A DNA stretch of 64,000 nt, taken from assembly GCF_004104375.1 (NCBI RefSeq), contig NZ_QOVM01000001.1, positions 62,001 through 126,000 on the forward strand. The letters are read 5' to 3'. The notes under the pieces are model-generated. The model did no database searches and was not told the origin of the DNA. It worked only from the letters and a program-made list of their open reading frames with translations. Source of the DNA: Leeuwenhoekiella aequorea. Lineage in GTDB: Bacteria; Bacteroidota; Bacteroidia; Flavobacteriales; Flavobacteriaceae. The first letter of the stretch is position 1, and each line of letters starts with the position of its first letter. This document shows, one piece after another, positions 52,974 through 63,182 of the stretch. The translations under genes and the position numbers were made by a program.

Positions 52974-54176
52974 TTGAAATTTCCTGTATTTATCGCAAAA
53001 CGTTACCTGTTTACCCGAAGCAGTAATAATGCTATAAATATAATCACTTTTATTTCTGCCCTAAGTATAATAGCAGGCTCTGCTGCCCTATTTATTGTAC
53101 TTTCGGGATTTTCTGGTCTCAAAGATTTTAGTTTATCCTTCTCTTCAATATTTGATCCAGATTTGAAAGTTATGCCCGCAAGTGGCAAGACAATAACATT
53201 TGATGAAGCAGCAGCTTTAAAATTATCAAATACAGAAGGCATACTCGGATTCACCAAAATTATTGAGGAACGTGCATTTTTAGAGTTTAGAGGTAAGAAT
53301 CATATTGCTTATTTAAAAGGTGTAGATGAGAACTATATGCGTGTTAATGCAATAGACAGCACCCTTCTATATGGCAATTGGATAAGCCAGAGTGAACCCG
53401 TAGGTGCTATTGGTTTTGGCATCTCCAGACTTCTCTCACTGGGCGTAAACAATTATACAGATTTACTACGTGTTATGGTTCCGAGGCCGGGAGATGGTCA
53501 AATTTCAGATCCTACTCAAGCATTTAATAGTGAACAACTCATCGTCTCAGATATCTTTCAGGTAAATGAAGAACTGGATGAGAAATATATATTCACTAAT
53601 ATCAACTTTATGCGTAACCTTTTACGCTATGATGAAGAAACCTTAAGTGCGCTGGAAATTAAAATAGATCCACTTGCAGATCCTATACATATTAGAGAAA
53701 AAATTCAAGAAATTTTAGGTGAAAATACAGTAGTCAAAACAAGATTTCAGCTCAATGACAAGCTTTATAAGATGTTAAATGCTGAAAATCTAGCTGTTTA
53801 TCTCATATTCACCTTAGTCCTTATAATTGCCTTATTTAACCTTGTAGGTAGTATTATAATGATAATCATTGATAAGAAAGAAAATATAAAAACTCTTCAT
53901 AGCCTCGGGTCAACTCTAAAAGAAATACGCTATATCTTCTTTCTCCAAGGTGCTTTAATGACAATTTATGGAGGTCTTGCCGGTATTATTTTAGGTGCAT
54001 TAATTGTAGGTGCGCAAATTCAATTTAAATTGAAAATGATAACTGCTACACTGGCTTATCCGATGGAGTTTACACTTACAAATTTACTGGCGGTATTTGC
54101 CACAATATCTATACTGGGAATCTTAGCCTCTTACCTGGCTGCATCGACGATTAGGCCTAAGCTGATAGAAAAATAA
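52974..54176 (+). CDS. ABC transporter permease (LolE/FtsX-like)
   Basis: A 400-aa membrane protein with one N-terminal helix (FISALSIIAGSAALFIVLSG), a large extracytoplasmic domain (about residues 45-270) and three C-terminal helices. This is the FtsX/LolC-E permease fold, probably working in outer-membrane lipoprotein release. The first in-frame ATG is far downstream, so it must start at a TTG: 52974 (52971 is the alternative). It follows rbfA by 12 bp. No ATPase is adjacent. Confidence 0.88.
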   Translation: MKFPVFIAKRYLFTRSSNNAINIITFISALSIIAGSAALFIVLSGFSGLKDFSLSFSSIFDPDLKVMPASGKTITFDEAAALKLSNTEGILGFTKIIEERAFLEFRGKNHIAYLKGVDENYMRVNAIDSTLLYGNWISQSEPVGAIGFGISRLLSLGVNNYTDLLRVMVPRPGDGQISDPTQAFNSEQLIVSDIFQVNEELDEKYIFTNINFMRNLLRYDEETLSALEIKIDPLADPIHIREKIQEILGENTVVKTRFQLNDKLYKMLNAENLAVYLIFTLVLIIALFNLVGSIIMIIIDKKENIKTLHSLGSTLKEIRYIFFLQGALMTIYGGLAGIILGALIVGAQIQFKLKMITATLAYPMEFTLTNLLAVFATISILGILASYLAASTIRPKLIEK

Positions 54177-54202
54177 AAGTTGTTATATTAGAATTTTAAA
54201 TT

Positions 54203-55198
54203 CTAATGCGTAAACACATAATCTGAAAAGCGCTCTTCAACCTCATCAAAAGCTGCAAAAACATCTACAGAATCATCACTTGTAACCATTTTCATTCTAA
54301 ACTCTTTAAAGTCTGGAATATTCTTAAAATAGTTTGTGTAATGTCTGCGAGTTTCAAAAACACCTAATTTCTCACCTTTCCAGTCTATAGCCATTTGCAG
54401 ATGTCTGCGGGCTGCATCAATTCGTTCTTGCATAGATGGCGGAGCTAGGTGTTCTCCCGTTTTAAAAAAATGCTTAACTTCTTTAAAGAACCAAGGATAG
54501 CCAATACTAGCACGACCTATCATCGCTCCATCGAGACCATATTCATCTCGCATAAGAGCAGCTTTCTCAGGCGTATCTACATCACCATTTCCAAAAACCG
54601 GAATATGCATTCGCGGATTATTTTTTACAGCTGCAATAGGTCTCCAGTCTGCTTCTCCTTTATACATCTGGGCGCGGGTTCTACCGTGTATAGAAATAGC
54701 TTTACAACCTACATCCTGCAGTCGTTCTGCCACTTCTAATATTTTAATAGATTCGTGATCCCAGCCTAATCTGGTTTTTACAGTTATAGGAAGGTTTGTA
54801 TGTTTAACCATAGCTTCAGTTAATGAAACCATTAGGTCTATATCCTTAAGAATTCCAGCACCGGCGCCTTTGGATACTACTTTTTTTACAGGACACCCAA
54901 AATTGATGTCTATGATGTCTGGTTTTGAAGCTTCAACAATTTCTACACTTTGAAGCATAGACTCTAAATTTGCTCCAAATATCTGTATGCCTACTGGTCG
55001 TTCTTTTTCATAAATGTCTAGTTTCATAACACTTTTAGCAGCATCTCGAATAAGACCTTCACTTGAAATAAATTCAGTAAAAACGACGTCTGCCCCCTGC
55101 TCTTTACAAAGCGCGCGAAAGGGTGGATCACTTACATCTTCCATAGGTGCTAATAGCAACGGGAAGTCTCCAACATCTATATCTCCAATTTTTGACAA
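54203..55198 (-). CDS. dus: tRNA-dihydrouridine synthase
   Basis: A 331-aa FMN enzyme that reduces uridines in the tRNA D-loop. The N-terminal FPLLLAPMEDVSDPPFRALC, DINFGCPVKKVVSKGAGAGI with catalytic Cys, TVKTRLGWD, ISIHGRTRAQMYKG and FGNGDVD are diagnostic of the DusB type. No ATG precedes the domain. TTG 55198 is favoured over TTG 55216, because 55216 lies within the -7 box TAATTTTG. Confidence 0.93.
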   Translation of the reverse strand: MSKIGDIDVGDFPLLLAPMEDVSDPPFRALCKEQGADVVFTEFISSEGLIRDAAKSVMKLDIYEKERPVGIQIFGANLESMLQSVEIVEASKPDIIDINFGCPVKKVVSKGAGAGILKDIDLMVSLTEAMVKHTNLPITVKTRLGWDHESIKILEVAERLQDVGCKAISIHGRTRAQMYKGEADWRPIAAVKNNPRMHIPVFGNGDVDTPEKAALMRDEYGLDGAMIGRASIGYPWFFKEVKHFFKTGEHLAPPSMQERIDAARRHLQMAIDWKGEKLGVFETRRHYTNYFKNIPDFKEFRMKMVTSDDSVDVFAAFDEVEERFSDYVFTH

Positions 55199-55213
55199 AA
55201 CAGTATTTTTTTG

Positions 55214-55221
55214 CAAAATTA
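55214..55221 (-). promoter_or_regulatory. -7 box of dus
   Basis: TAATTTTG on the minus strand fits TAnnTTTG and overlaps the more upstream TTG candidate start. It predicts a transcript start about 10 nt before TTG 55198. Confidence 0.5.
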
Positions 55222-55282
55222 AGCAATGTTTTGTTAAGTAAGCGTGTTGTATAATTAAGTGAATGAAGAATAGATGAAGAAG

Positions 55283-57697
55283 CTATTCTACAATAAGTCG
55301 ATCTTCTTCAGTTACATTAGTACTTCTGCTATTATCGTTTAATTTGAAGTTTCCGAATTTATATCGAACTCCTACCCTAATTATTTGAGATTCTGGCATC
55401 GCCAAAAAGGAGTTATTTTGATTTCTGTATTGAGATGTAGTTCTAATATTTCTAGTATTAAATATATCTTCAGAACTAAAAGTCAAAGCCAGACGACCAT
55501 CTAAAAACGTTTTTTGTAAATCAAAATTAACTGCAAACTGCGGGCTATCATATTTATACGAACCTAATAAATAATCACTTAAGAAATCTAACGCTACGGT
55601 TGAAGTAAATGTACCGGAGCTATCTAAAATAAAATAATTTTGTGTTTGCAACAGCATACTATTTATCTCCTGCTGAACATTACTAGTATCTTCAAGGGCT
55701 TTTTTAAATTCATTTTTCATATTAAAAAATGAAGAGTATATGCTCATCCACATCCAATTAGTCACAAATTCAGAATAAATTATATCAAGACTGTATTGAC
55801 GCTCAAAATTTAAATTAGTGTTTAAACCTCTCAGCGTTAAGTCTTGATTATTTTGAAAAGGCAATCGCGCTATAGCATTCTCTATATGATCATAATACAA
55901 ATTAAATGTTAGCTTATTCTTGTAGGTATAACTGAATTTAACCTTATTACCTATTGCAGGTTGAATATTAGGATCTCCCTCCAAAAAATTATTTTCATTT
56001 AAAAAATATCTGTACGGATTTAAACTTTGAAAACGAGGCCGATCAATTCTTCTGCTGTAGTCAAAACCAAATGAATGGTTGTCAGAAGGGTTATTTAATA
56101 TATAAAACGTAGGAAATAATTCTAAATATTCTTGTGTGTTAACAACCCCTAACGTTCTTGAATTACCATTAGCATCGGTATACTCTCCTCGTAGTCCTGC
56201 TTTTAAACTCCACTTTTCCCATTCTTTTTCAAAACTGAAATACAAAGCATATATATCTTCATTATAATCAAAATTATCATTGAGGATTGCATCTTGATTT
56301 ATAGATCCATTTGCTATTGAAAATTCTTGTTTACTGTTTGAATTAATACCAGAATATTTTACTCCAGATGTAATAGACAAACTACCTAAACTTCCCACAT
56401 AATCTAACTGTCCTGTATAAATTTGAGAATTTTGAGTAGGTATGGTGTTAAAAGCGTTTGTATTTAAAAGTGTGTTTTGTGCTGAAAAATAGCGGGTATT
56501 TACAGATTGGGTTTGGTTATCTGTATAATCAATATAGTTTATCAATGCCGCTAGAGTTGCACCTTTTTCACCTAATTGTTTTTTATAATTAAGACTAAAA
56601 AGCAAATTATCACGATCCGTATTGAGTTCGCTCTGCGTAATATACAATGAATCAAGTTCACCCTGCGCATTGTAAATTTCTGTTCTTCCGCTAATGTCTG
56701 AATCTGCCTTAGGAGTATGTAACACATTTGCACTAAAACTTAGCACCTCATTCTCACTCAATGTAAAATCTAAAATCGTATTTAAGCTGTGTGAAAAGGT
56801 GCGGGTATCACGTTTAAACAAATCTTCCCAAGTAGCTTTTTCGCTTCCATCGGGATTATAAAACTGAACAAAACCTTCATCTGTTTTGGTATCAAAACGT
56901 GAATTAAAGGTATAACTTGCATATGCATCTAGCCAATCCGTTTTGTAATATTGGCTCGTTCCTAATGCATATTTAGGTACTATGCCCACAGTATTTGACG
57001 CATTAAAACTTCCTTTATATCCTATTGACAGATTTTTTGAAGTATTGATATTTATTATTGCTCCACCTTCTGCATCATATTTTGCGGGTGGCGTAGTAAT
57101 TACCTCAACAGATTTTATGTTTACTCCAGCAAAACCTTCGAGTAACCGTTGCAGTTCCTGACTTGTCAAATACACCTTGCGATCATTAATATAAACTTGA
57201 GCCGGTCTATTTCTCACAAGTATTACATCCTGATTTACTAGAACACCAGGAGTTCGTTTTAAAATATCATACGTCGTACCAGATGAAACCACCGTATTTT
57301 CAACCTCAAATATCATTCTGTCTACTTTATTCTGGATAATGGGTCGTTTTGCAGTAATAGTAACTTCGTCTAGAAATTCTGGACTATCCTTAAGCACAAA
57401 TGGAGATAGCATAACCGAATTTTTCAAATTAATTGGTTCGCTATAAAAATCGCTATAGCCTACAAAGCTTACCTTGATGAGATAGTGATCTGCATCTAGT
57501 TGAGAGAATTTGCAAGAACCGTCGTTTTCACTTACGACTCCTTTTACAAAAGAAGAATCTTTTGCTTTAAGCAAAATTACATTTGCAAATGATACCGGTT
57601 TCTTCTGAGAGTCAATTACCTTAGAAGAAATATCATAATCTTGTGCCAGTAGGGCTAATGGGGCTAAAATTATGTAGAATAAAATAGTGTTCCGCAT
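55283..57697 (-). CDS. Outer membrane beta-barrel receptor (TonB-dependent-like)
   Basis: An 804-aa outer membrane protein with signal peptide MRNTILFYIILAPLALLAQ, a carboxypeptidase-regulatory-like domain (about residues 22-105) and a plug-like segment with VNQDVILVRNRPAQVYINDR. A long beta-barrel ends in aromatic strands (RVGVRYKFGNFKLND). This is the OMP_b-brl_3 type of receptor, usually taking up siderophores or peptides. No SusD partner or TonB box is obvious, and the ligand is unknown. Confidence 0.88.
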   Translation of the reverse strand: MRNTILFYIILAPLALLAQDYDISSKVIDSQKKPVSFANVILLKAKDSSFVKGVVSENDGSCKFSQLDADHYLIKVSFVGYSDFYSEPINLKNSVMLSPFVLKDSPEFLDEVTITAKRPIIQNKVDRMIFEVENTVVSSGTTYDILKRTPGVLVNQDVILVRNRPAQVYINDRKVYLTSQELQRLLEGFAGVNIKSVEVITTPPAKYDAEGGAIININTSKNLSIGYKGSFNASNTVGIVPKYALGTSQYYKTDWLDAYASYTFNSRFDTKTDEGFVQFYNPDGSEKATWEDLFKRDTRTFSHSLNTILDFTLSENEVLSFSANVLHTPKADSDISGRTEIYNAQGELDSLYITQSELNTDRDNLLFSLNYKKQLGEKGATLAALINYIDYTDNQTQSVNTRYFSAQNTLLNTNAFNTIPTQNSQIYTGQLDYVGSLGSLSITSGVKYSGINSNSKQEFSIANGSINQDAILNDNFDYNEDIYALYFSFEKEWEKWSLKAGLRGEYTDANGNSRTLGVVNTQEYLELFPTFYILNNPSDNHSFGFDYSRRIDRPRFQSLNPYRYFLNENNFLEGDPNIQPAIGNKVKFSYTYKNKLTFNLYYDHIENAIARLPFQNNQDLTLRGLNTNLNFERQYSLDIIYSEFVTNWMWMSIYSSFFNMKNEFKKALEDTSNVQQEINSMLLQTQNYFILDSSGTFTSTVALDFLSDYLLGSYKYDSPQFAVNFDLQKTFLDGRLALTFSSEDIFNTRNIRTTSQYRNQNNSFLAMPESQIIRVGVRYKFGNFKLNDNSRSTNVTEEDRLIVE

Positions 57698-57816
57698 AGA
57701 AAACCAAAACTAATGCAATTTTAATGTTAAAGCTTACCTAAAATGAAGCTTTTTTTAAACTTTGAGAATAATAATTCCAAAAAATAGATTTATTAGAAAT
57801 TGGCTTTTCTAAACTG

Positions 57817-57824
57817 TATATTTG
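57817..57824 (+). promoter_or_regulatory. Candidate -7 box for lepA
   Basis: TATATTTG fits TAnnTTTG, 42 bp before the lepA ATG. No good -33 element at the expected spacing is visible. Confidence 0.45.
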
Positions 57825-57866
57825 TGGGCTAAAGCGACTGCACTGTCGCAATGATGAATAACGTCT

Positions 57867-59663
57867 ATGAATAACATTCGCAATTTTTGCATTATAGCTC
57901 ACATCGATCACGGAAAAAGCACTCTTGCCGATCGTTTACTTGATGCTACAGGTTCTGTAACAGCTCGTGAAAAACAAGAGCAGCTTTTAGATAGTATGGA
58001 TCTAGAGCGTGAGCGCGGTATAACAATTAAGTCGCACGCTATACAGATGGATTATGTACATAACGGTGAGCCGTATATACTTAATCTTATCGACACTCCG
58101 GGTCACGTAGATTTCTCGTATGAAGTATCTAGAAGTATCGCCGCTTGTGAAGGAGCTTTACTTATTGTAGATGCCGCACAAAGTATACAGGCACAAACTA
58201 TATCAAACTTGTATCTGGCTCTAGAAAACGATCTAGAGATCATTCCGGTATTAAACAAGGTTGATTTACCAAGTGCTAATCCTGAAGAAGTTACAGATGA
58301 TATTGTAGATCTTTTAGGATGTAAACATGAGGATGTAATTCCTGCAAGTGCAAAAACAGGATTAGGTATTCAAGAAATTCTTAATGCAATTATCGAGCGT
58401 ATTCCACCTCCTAAAGGAGTGGTTGATGAACCTTTGCAAGCACTTATATTCGACTCGGTATACAATCCTTTTAGAGGGGTTGAAACCTATTTTAGAGTTT
58501 TAAACGGTCAAATTACAAAAGGTCAAAATATTAAATTTATGGCCACCGGTAAAACCTATTTTGCTGATGAAGTGGGTACTTTAAATTTAAAGCAAACACC
58601 TAAAAAAGTAATTAAAACTGGAGATGTTGGTTATTTAATTACAGGAATTAAAGAAGCTAAAGAAGTAAAAGTAGGAGACACCATCACTGATGCTAAGACT
58701 CCTACTACAAATATGATTGAAGGTTTTGAAGATGTAAAACCTATGGTGTTTGCAGGTATTTACCCTGTAGATACAGAAGATTATGAAGATTTACGTTCTT
58801 CCATGGAAAAATTACAGCTCAACGATGCATCACTGGTATTTGTACCAGAGAGTTCTGCTGCATTAGGCTTTGGTTTTCGTTGTGGCTTTTTAGGGATGCT
58901 TCACTTAGAGATTATTCAGGAACGTTTAGAACGTGAATTTGATATGACTGTTATTACGACAGTTCCTAACGTATCCTATCACGCATATACAATCAAAAAC
59001 AGAGAAACTCCAATACTGGTAAATAATCCTTCAGATTTACCAGATCCATCAGGTATTGACCGTGTTGAAGAACCTTTTATCAAAGCATCAATTATTACAA
59101 AAGCTGATTTTGTAGGACCTGTGATGTCGTTATGTATTGAAAAACGTGGTCAAATAACAAATCAAACTTATTTGACTCCTGAGCGGGTTGAATTGTCTTT
59201 TGATATGCCACTAGCAGAAATTGTTTTTGACTTCTATGATCGTCTCAAAACCGTTTCAAAAGGCTATGCATCCTTTGATTATACACCTATAGGTATGCGT
59301 GCTTCACATTTAGTGAAAGTTGATGTTTTACTTAATGCTAATGTTGTAGATGCACTTTCTGCATTATTACACAGAGATAATGCTTATGACATAGGTAAAC
59401 GTATCTGTGAAAAATTAAAAGAGCTTATACCACGTCAACAATTTGATATTCCTATTCAAGCAGCAATAGGTGCAAAAGTTATTGCTCGTGAAACTGTAAA
59501 AGCACTTCGAAAAGATGTTACTGCAAAATGTTATGGTGGTGATATATCTCGTAAGCGAAAACTTCTTGAAAAGCAGAAAAAAGGTAAAAAACGTATGCGT
59601 CAGGTAGGAAATGTTGAAATCCCTCAAGAGGCATTTATGGCTGTTTTAAAACTCAACGATTAA
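57867..59663 (+). CDS. lepA: Elongation factor 4 (LepA)
   Basis: A 598-aa GTPase that back-translocates stalled ribosomes. G1 is [16 protein letters not shown] near residues 10-25, G2 [16 protein letters not shown]3 [12 protein letters not shown] and G4 VLNKVDLP. The C-terminal LepA domain ([20 protein letters not shown]) is complete. The stop codon overlaps the ATG of the 56-aa gene (TAATG), so the two are translationally coupled. Confidence 0.96.
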   Translation: MNNIRNFCIIAHIDHGKSTLADRLLDATGSVTAREKQEQLLDSMDLERERGITIKSHAIQMDYVHNGEPYILNLIDTPGHVDFSYEVSRSIAACEGALLIVDAAQSIQAQTISNLYLALENDLEIIPVLNKVDLPSANPEEVTDDIVDLLGCKHEDVIPASAKTGLGIQEILNAIIERIPPPKGVVDEPLQALIFDSVYNPFRGVETYFRVLNGQITKGQNIKFMATGKTYFADEVGTLNLKQTPKKVIKTGDVGYLITGIKEAKEVKVGDTITDAKTPTTNMIEGFEDVKPMVFAGIYPVDTEDYEDLRSSMEKLQLNDASLVFVPESSAALGFGFRCGFLGMLHLEIIQERLEREFDMTVITTVPNVSYHAYTIKNRETPILVNNPSDLPDPSGIDRVEEPFIKASIITKADFVGPVMSLCIEKRGQITNQTYLTPERVELSFDMPLAEIVFDFYDRLKTVSKGYASFDYTPIGMRASHLVKVDVLLNANVVDALSALLHRDNAYDIGKRICEKLKELIPRQQFDIPIQAAIGAKVIARETVKALRKDVTAKCYGGDISRKRKLLEKQKKGKKRMRQVGNVEIPQEAFMAVLKLND

Positions 59664-59833
59664 TGCAAAAGAAGCAACTAATAGGCTTAGGGTTAATTGT
59701 ACTTTGTGGCGGTCTCAGCCAGTGGACACCAGCAAAAGAAAATCAATTTATGGTTTGGCTTATGGCATTAGGGGCTATGGCCGGCATGATCCTCGTCTTA
59801 TCAGAATATTTTACTTCAAAAAAAGAGTCTTAA
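59663..59833 (+). CDS. 56-aa membrane protein coupled to lepA
   Basis: A short frame starting in the lepA stop codon (TAATG). It encodes [20 protein letters not shown] with a hydrophobic N-terminus, a short loop (WTPAKENQF) and a second helix (MVWLMALGAMAGMILVLSEY), ending in FTSKKES. Two short membrane helices with an N-terminal Lys pair suggest a two-pass inner-membrane peptide. The coupling to lepA and the terminator right after support its being real. The function is unknown. Confidence 0.65.
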   Translation: MQKKQLIGLGLIVLCGGLSQWTPAKENQFMVWLMALGAMAGMILVLSEYFTSKKES

Positions 59834-59848
59834 TAAGACTCTTTTTTT
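59818..59848. terminator. Bidirectional terminator after the lepA unit
   Basis: GAGTCTT-3-AAGACTC with flanking A and T runs extends to about 14 bp. It works for the plus-strand lepA unit and for the converging oxidoreductase gene. Confidence 0.9.
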
Positions 59849-59853
59849 ATTGA

Positions 59854-60948
59854 TTAATACTGCTCTAAAATTACTTTTTCACCATTAGCACGGCCAGATT
59901 TTAGTGCAGCTTGTACTATTTGAATATCTTTTAAACCTTCAATTCCGGGAGCAATCATTGGTTTGTTTTCTAATATTGCAAGAGCATCGTCATCCATTTG
60001 CAGTGTTTGCTGGTTACAATTACAAGGCTCTAGCTTTTTACCATCACTCGTGCTTCCCTGCACCCCATTATAACTTTGAAAAGGGGAGAGTTCATAGTTT
60101 CCTTTTTCAGAATTAATTTTCAGAAAATTTACATTATCTGCATACGTAACTCTTCCTTTTGCAATTATCCCTTTAGGAAATTCAACATCAAAATAAGTTA
60201 TTTCTTCAGCTCCGTTAGAAAATAGCTTATCGCGCTGAGTCTCGTGACGTGCTGTTACAGATAGTGGCTCAAGTCCTGTTGCATAACGCATCGCATTAAT
60301 GGGATATACGCCCATATCATAAATAGCCCCGCCACCTTTAGAACCATCTAATCTCCAACCTGCATCTGCACCTATTCTAAAACCGGCTTCGGTATGTACA
60401 TCTTGTATAGGTCCATAGGGCAATGTTTTTGACCATTCTATTATAGTTTGTGTATTCTGTTCATGTTGCATACGATAGCCAATAGCAAGTTTTACCTTAT
60501 TACGGTAGCAGGCGTCAATTATCTCCTGGCATTCTTCAACGGTCATTGCCATTGGTTTTTCACAAAAAACATGCTTGCCGGCTTCAGCTGCAACTATACT
60601 GAATTTCTTATGCAGAAATGTTGGAGTAACTATATATACTACATCAATTTCATCATTATCTATAATCGATGAGAAATTGTCATAGTTATAAATATTACTG
60701 TCTTTGATACCATATTTTTCTTTCCAAATCGGAATTTTTTCTGGGCTTCCAGTAACAATACCTCGTAATTCTATATGCTGTGTTTTTTGTAGAGCTGGAG
60801 CGAGGTTGTTTGTAGCATAACTTCCCAGACCTAGCAAAGCAATCCCTAACTTTTTCTCAGGTTTTAGGCAAGATATATATGATAAAGGAAGGGTGCTTGC
60901 TGCTACAGCAAGACCAGATCGTTTGATAAAATTACGTCTATTGTGCAT
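59854..60948 (-). CDS. Gfo/Idh/MocA-family oxidoreductase with Tat-type export signal
   Basis: A 364-aa NAD(P)-dependent sugar or cyclitol oxidoreductase. The N-terminus is a twin-arginine signal (NRRNFIKRSGLAVAA) ending in a possible lipobox Cys (SYISC), so it acts outside the cytoplasm. The Rossmann fold is LGIALLGLGSYA, with the family motif HVFCEKPMAMT and a C-terminal domain containing GGGAIYDMGVYPINAM. The substrate is unknown. No sugar operon is adjacent. Confidence 0.87.
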   Translation of the reverse strand: MHNRRNFIKRSGLAVAASTLPLSYISCLKPEKKLGIALLGLGSYATNNLAPALQKTQHIELRGIVTGSPEKIPIWKEKYGIKDSNIYNYDNFSSIIDNDEIDVVYIVTPTFLHKKFSIVAAEAGKHVFCEKPMAMTVEECQEIIDACYRNKVKLAIGYRMQHEQNTQTIIEWSKTLPYGPIQDVHTEAGFRIGADAGWRLDGSKGGGAIYDMGVYPINAMRYATGLEPLSVTARHETQRDKLFSNGAEEITYFDVEFPKGIIAKGRVTYADNVNFLKINSEKGNYELSPFQSYNGVQGSTSDGKKLEPCNCNQQTLQMDDDALAILENKPMIAPGIEGLKDIQIVQAALKSGRANGEKVILEQY

Positions 60949-61035
60949 ATCTATTTTTTAAGAAATTTACATAACAATTTGAAAATAAATATGCTGCAAT
61001 CCCAATGTTAGTAAAATTTTAATAGTGTAACAGAT

Positions 61036-61069
61036 AAAAAAAGGGATTCAAAAATGAATCCCTTTTTTT
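61036..61069. terminator. Terminator after the antiporter gene
   Basis: GGGATTC-6-GAATCCC with A and T flanks forms a long stem. It overlaps the antiporter stop codon and is oriented to work in both directions. Confidence 0.88.
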
Positions 61070-62942
61070 AATCTTCTGGCTCTTCAATCACCAGTTTCTC
61101 TTTAACAGGCATTTTTTCTGGATCAAAAGGTTTACCTATATACACAAGTTTTGTGTCTGCAAAAGAATCGACATCCAGATCATCAATATTAGAGGTTAAA
61201 ATTTCTAACTCGCCAGATTCTTTTCTTAAAAATATAGGGATGCTGTTTCGGTCTGCACGCGTACTTTCAATAAGCTTTTCAAACATCTCTTTTGAGTCGA
61301 TATTAACTTCTTGAATGGTAGGATGTGCCCGGGCAACTTCAGTAAGACGTATAAAGTCATCTGTAGGAGAAAATAAACTACCTACAGGGCTATTTTCAGG
61401 ATCTTTCATCTCATCTGGAGTGATTAGTCTGAAAGATCCATTCTCTCCAAAAATATCTTTAAATCTGTTTATAGCATATTGATTAATATCGCCGTTTCCG
61501 GTTAATGCCATTAAATACCCTACATCATTAAGTTCTATATTATTCATCAAACTATCTGAGTAGATACTATCTTCAATAGCTTCTAAGCCGCGCTCTTTTG
61601 CTTTTTCGATATTAACACTGTTACTATCAACAAGCACAACGTGACGTCCACTTTTCATTAAATATTCAGCAATAATACGTGACGCTTTAGATGCTCCAAT
61701 TATCACAATACCTTTAGATTCAGTTAAAAATACACCTACCATTTTTGCAAATAAGCGTGCAGTAGTTGCATTGAGTAAAACAGTACCTAATACAATCATA
61801 AATACCAGTGGGGTAATATATTCTGCGCCTGCAACACCTTCATCAACAAGCTTTAAACCGAATAAAGAAGCTATACCAGCAGCTACAATACCACGAGGTC
61901 CTACCCAACTTACAAACAACTTTTCATTAAATTTTAAACCCGATTTATTAGAACTTAAGAAAACTCCAATAGGTCTAAGAACGAATACTACAATCGCAAA
62001 TAATAGAGCAGTTTTCCACGTATAAACAAGGTATAAATCTTGCAATTCGATATTTGCCGATAGCAAAATAAACAGCAATGATATTAGAAGTACACTTAGT
62101 GATTCTTTAAAATATAACAGTTCTTTTAAATTTGGTAGCTTCATATTACCCATTACCATTCCCATCACTACAACAGATAGAAGTCCGCTTTCATGTGCAA
62201 AAAGGTCTGATAACACAAATACACCAAGTACAGAAGCCAGTGTAAATACATTTAATAAGTAATGCGGAATAATCTTTCTCTTAATACACAATGCCAACGC
62301 GTGTGCAAACGTAAACCCAAACGTAAACCCGAAGAGAACTATTTTTCCAAATTCTTCTAGAGCAGTAATAGTAAACTCACTTCCCGCGTCTACACTTATA
62401 AATTCAAATACTAATACCGCAACTAACGCCCCTATAGGATCGATAAGAATACCTTCCCATTTTAAAATAGTAGATATATCTTTTTTAAGCGGAATATTTC
62501 TTAGTATAGGTGTAATAACCGTAGGTCCTGTCACAATTATTAGTGCAGAAAATAGAAAAGATATACGCAAACTCAAATCAAAAATATAATATGCTGCTGC
62601 ACCAGCTCCAAAAAAGGTCACCAGTGATCCTACAATTATAAGTTTAGTGATTACTGGTCCTACGTTTTTAATCTCACTAAAACGTAAGGTAAGTCCGCCT
62701 TCGAAAAGTATAATTCCTATTGCCAGCGACACAAAATTAAATAAACGCTCTCCCGGGAAAATACCATTTTCTCCATTCCATATAGGTTCTATCCATTTTG
62801 AACCGTCGTAAGATAATAATGTTGAAATAGGACCAACAAAAAGCCCGATAAGTATTAGTGGCAAAATTGCCGGTATTTTAAATTTCCATGCTACCCATTG
62901 CGCTAATATTCCAAGTATTATAATTCCTCCCAGTTCTAACAT
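61068..62942 (-). CDS. CPA1-type Na+/H+ antiporter with RCK domain
   Basis: A 624-aa antiporter. About residues 1-395 form some 12 helices with family segments such as FNFVSLAIGIILFEGGLTLR and IVTGPTVITPILRNIP. A TrkA-N/RCK regulatory domain follows (GIVIIGASKASRIIAEYLMK with a nucleotide-binding GxGxxG-like region) and then a TrkA-C-like tail. It exchanges Na+ or K+ for H+ for pH and osmotic control, gated by a cytoplasmic nucleotide. It stands alone. Confidence 0.9.
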   Translation of the reverse strand: MLELGGIIILGILAQWVAWKFKIPAILPLILIGLFVGPISTLLSYDGSKWIEPIWNGENGIFPGERLFNFVSLAIGIILFEGGLTLRFSEIKNVGPVITKLIIVGSLVTFFGAGAAAYYIFDLSLRISFLFSALIIVTGPTVITPILRNIPLKKDISTILKWEGILIDPIGALVAVLVFEFISVDAGSEFTITALEEFGKIVLFGFTFGFTFAHALALCIKRKIIPHYLLNVFTLASVLGVFVLSDLFAHESGLLSVVVMGMVMGNMKLPNLKELLYFKESLSVLLISLLFILLSANIELQDLYLVYTWKTALLFAIVVFVLRPIGVFLSSNKSGLKFNEKLFVSWVGPRGIVAAGIASLFGLKLVDEGVAGAEYITPLVFMIVLGTVLLNATTARLFAKMVGVFLTESKGIVIIGASKASRIIAEYLMKSGRHVVLVDSNSVNIEKAKERGLEAIEDSIYSDSLMNNIELNDVGYLMALTGNGDINQYAINRFKDIFGENGSFRLITPDEMKDPENSPVGSLFSPTDDFIRLTEVARAHPTIQEVNIDSKEMFEKLIESTRADRNSIPIFLRKESGELEILTSNIDDLDVDSFADTKLVYIGKPFDPEKMPVKEKLVIEEPED

Positions 62943-63182
62943 GTATTCAAGTTTTTGCTATGATACGTTTTTCTTCAATGATTCTAAAGCTCGCAAAGCC
63001 TATTCTGTGTTAAATATAGCTTAATTAGATGGCTAGAAAAATTTGATTTAACAGGCATTTAGTATTTTGCATGACTTTACCTAATGTTAGGTTTTCTATT
63101 TAATGAAGTGTTTTTTGACGTTATAATTCCTAAATACTTACTTAAATGTTTACTTACTCATTAGCAATCAGAATTCTACAAT

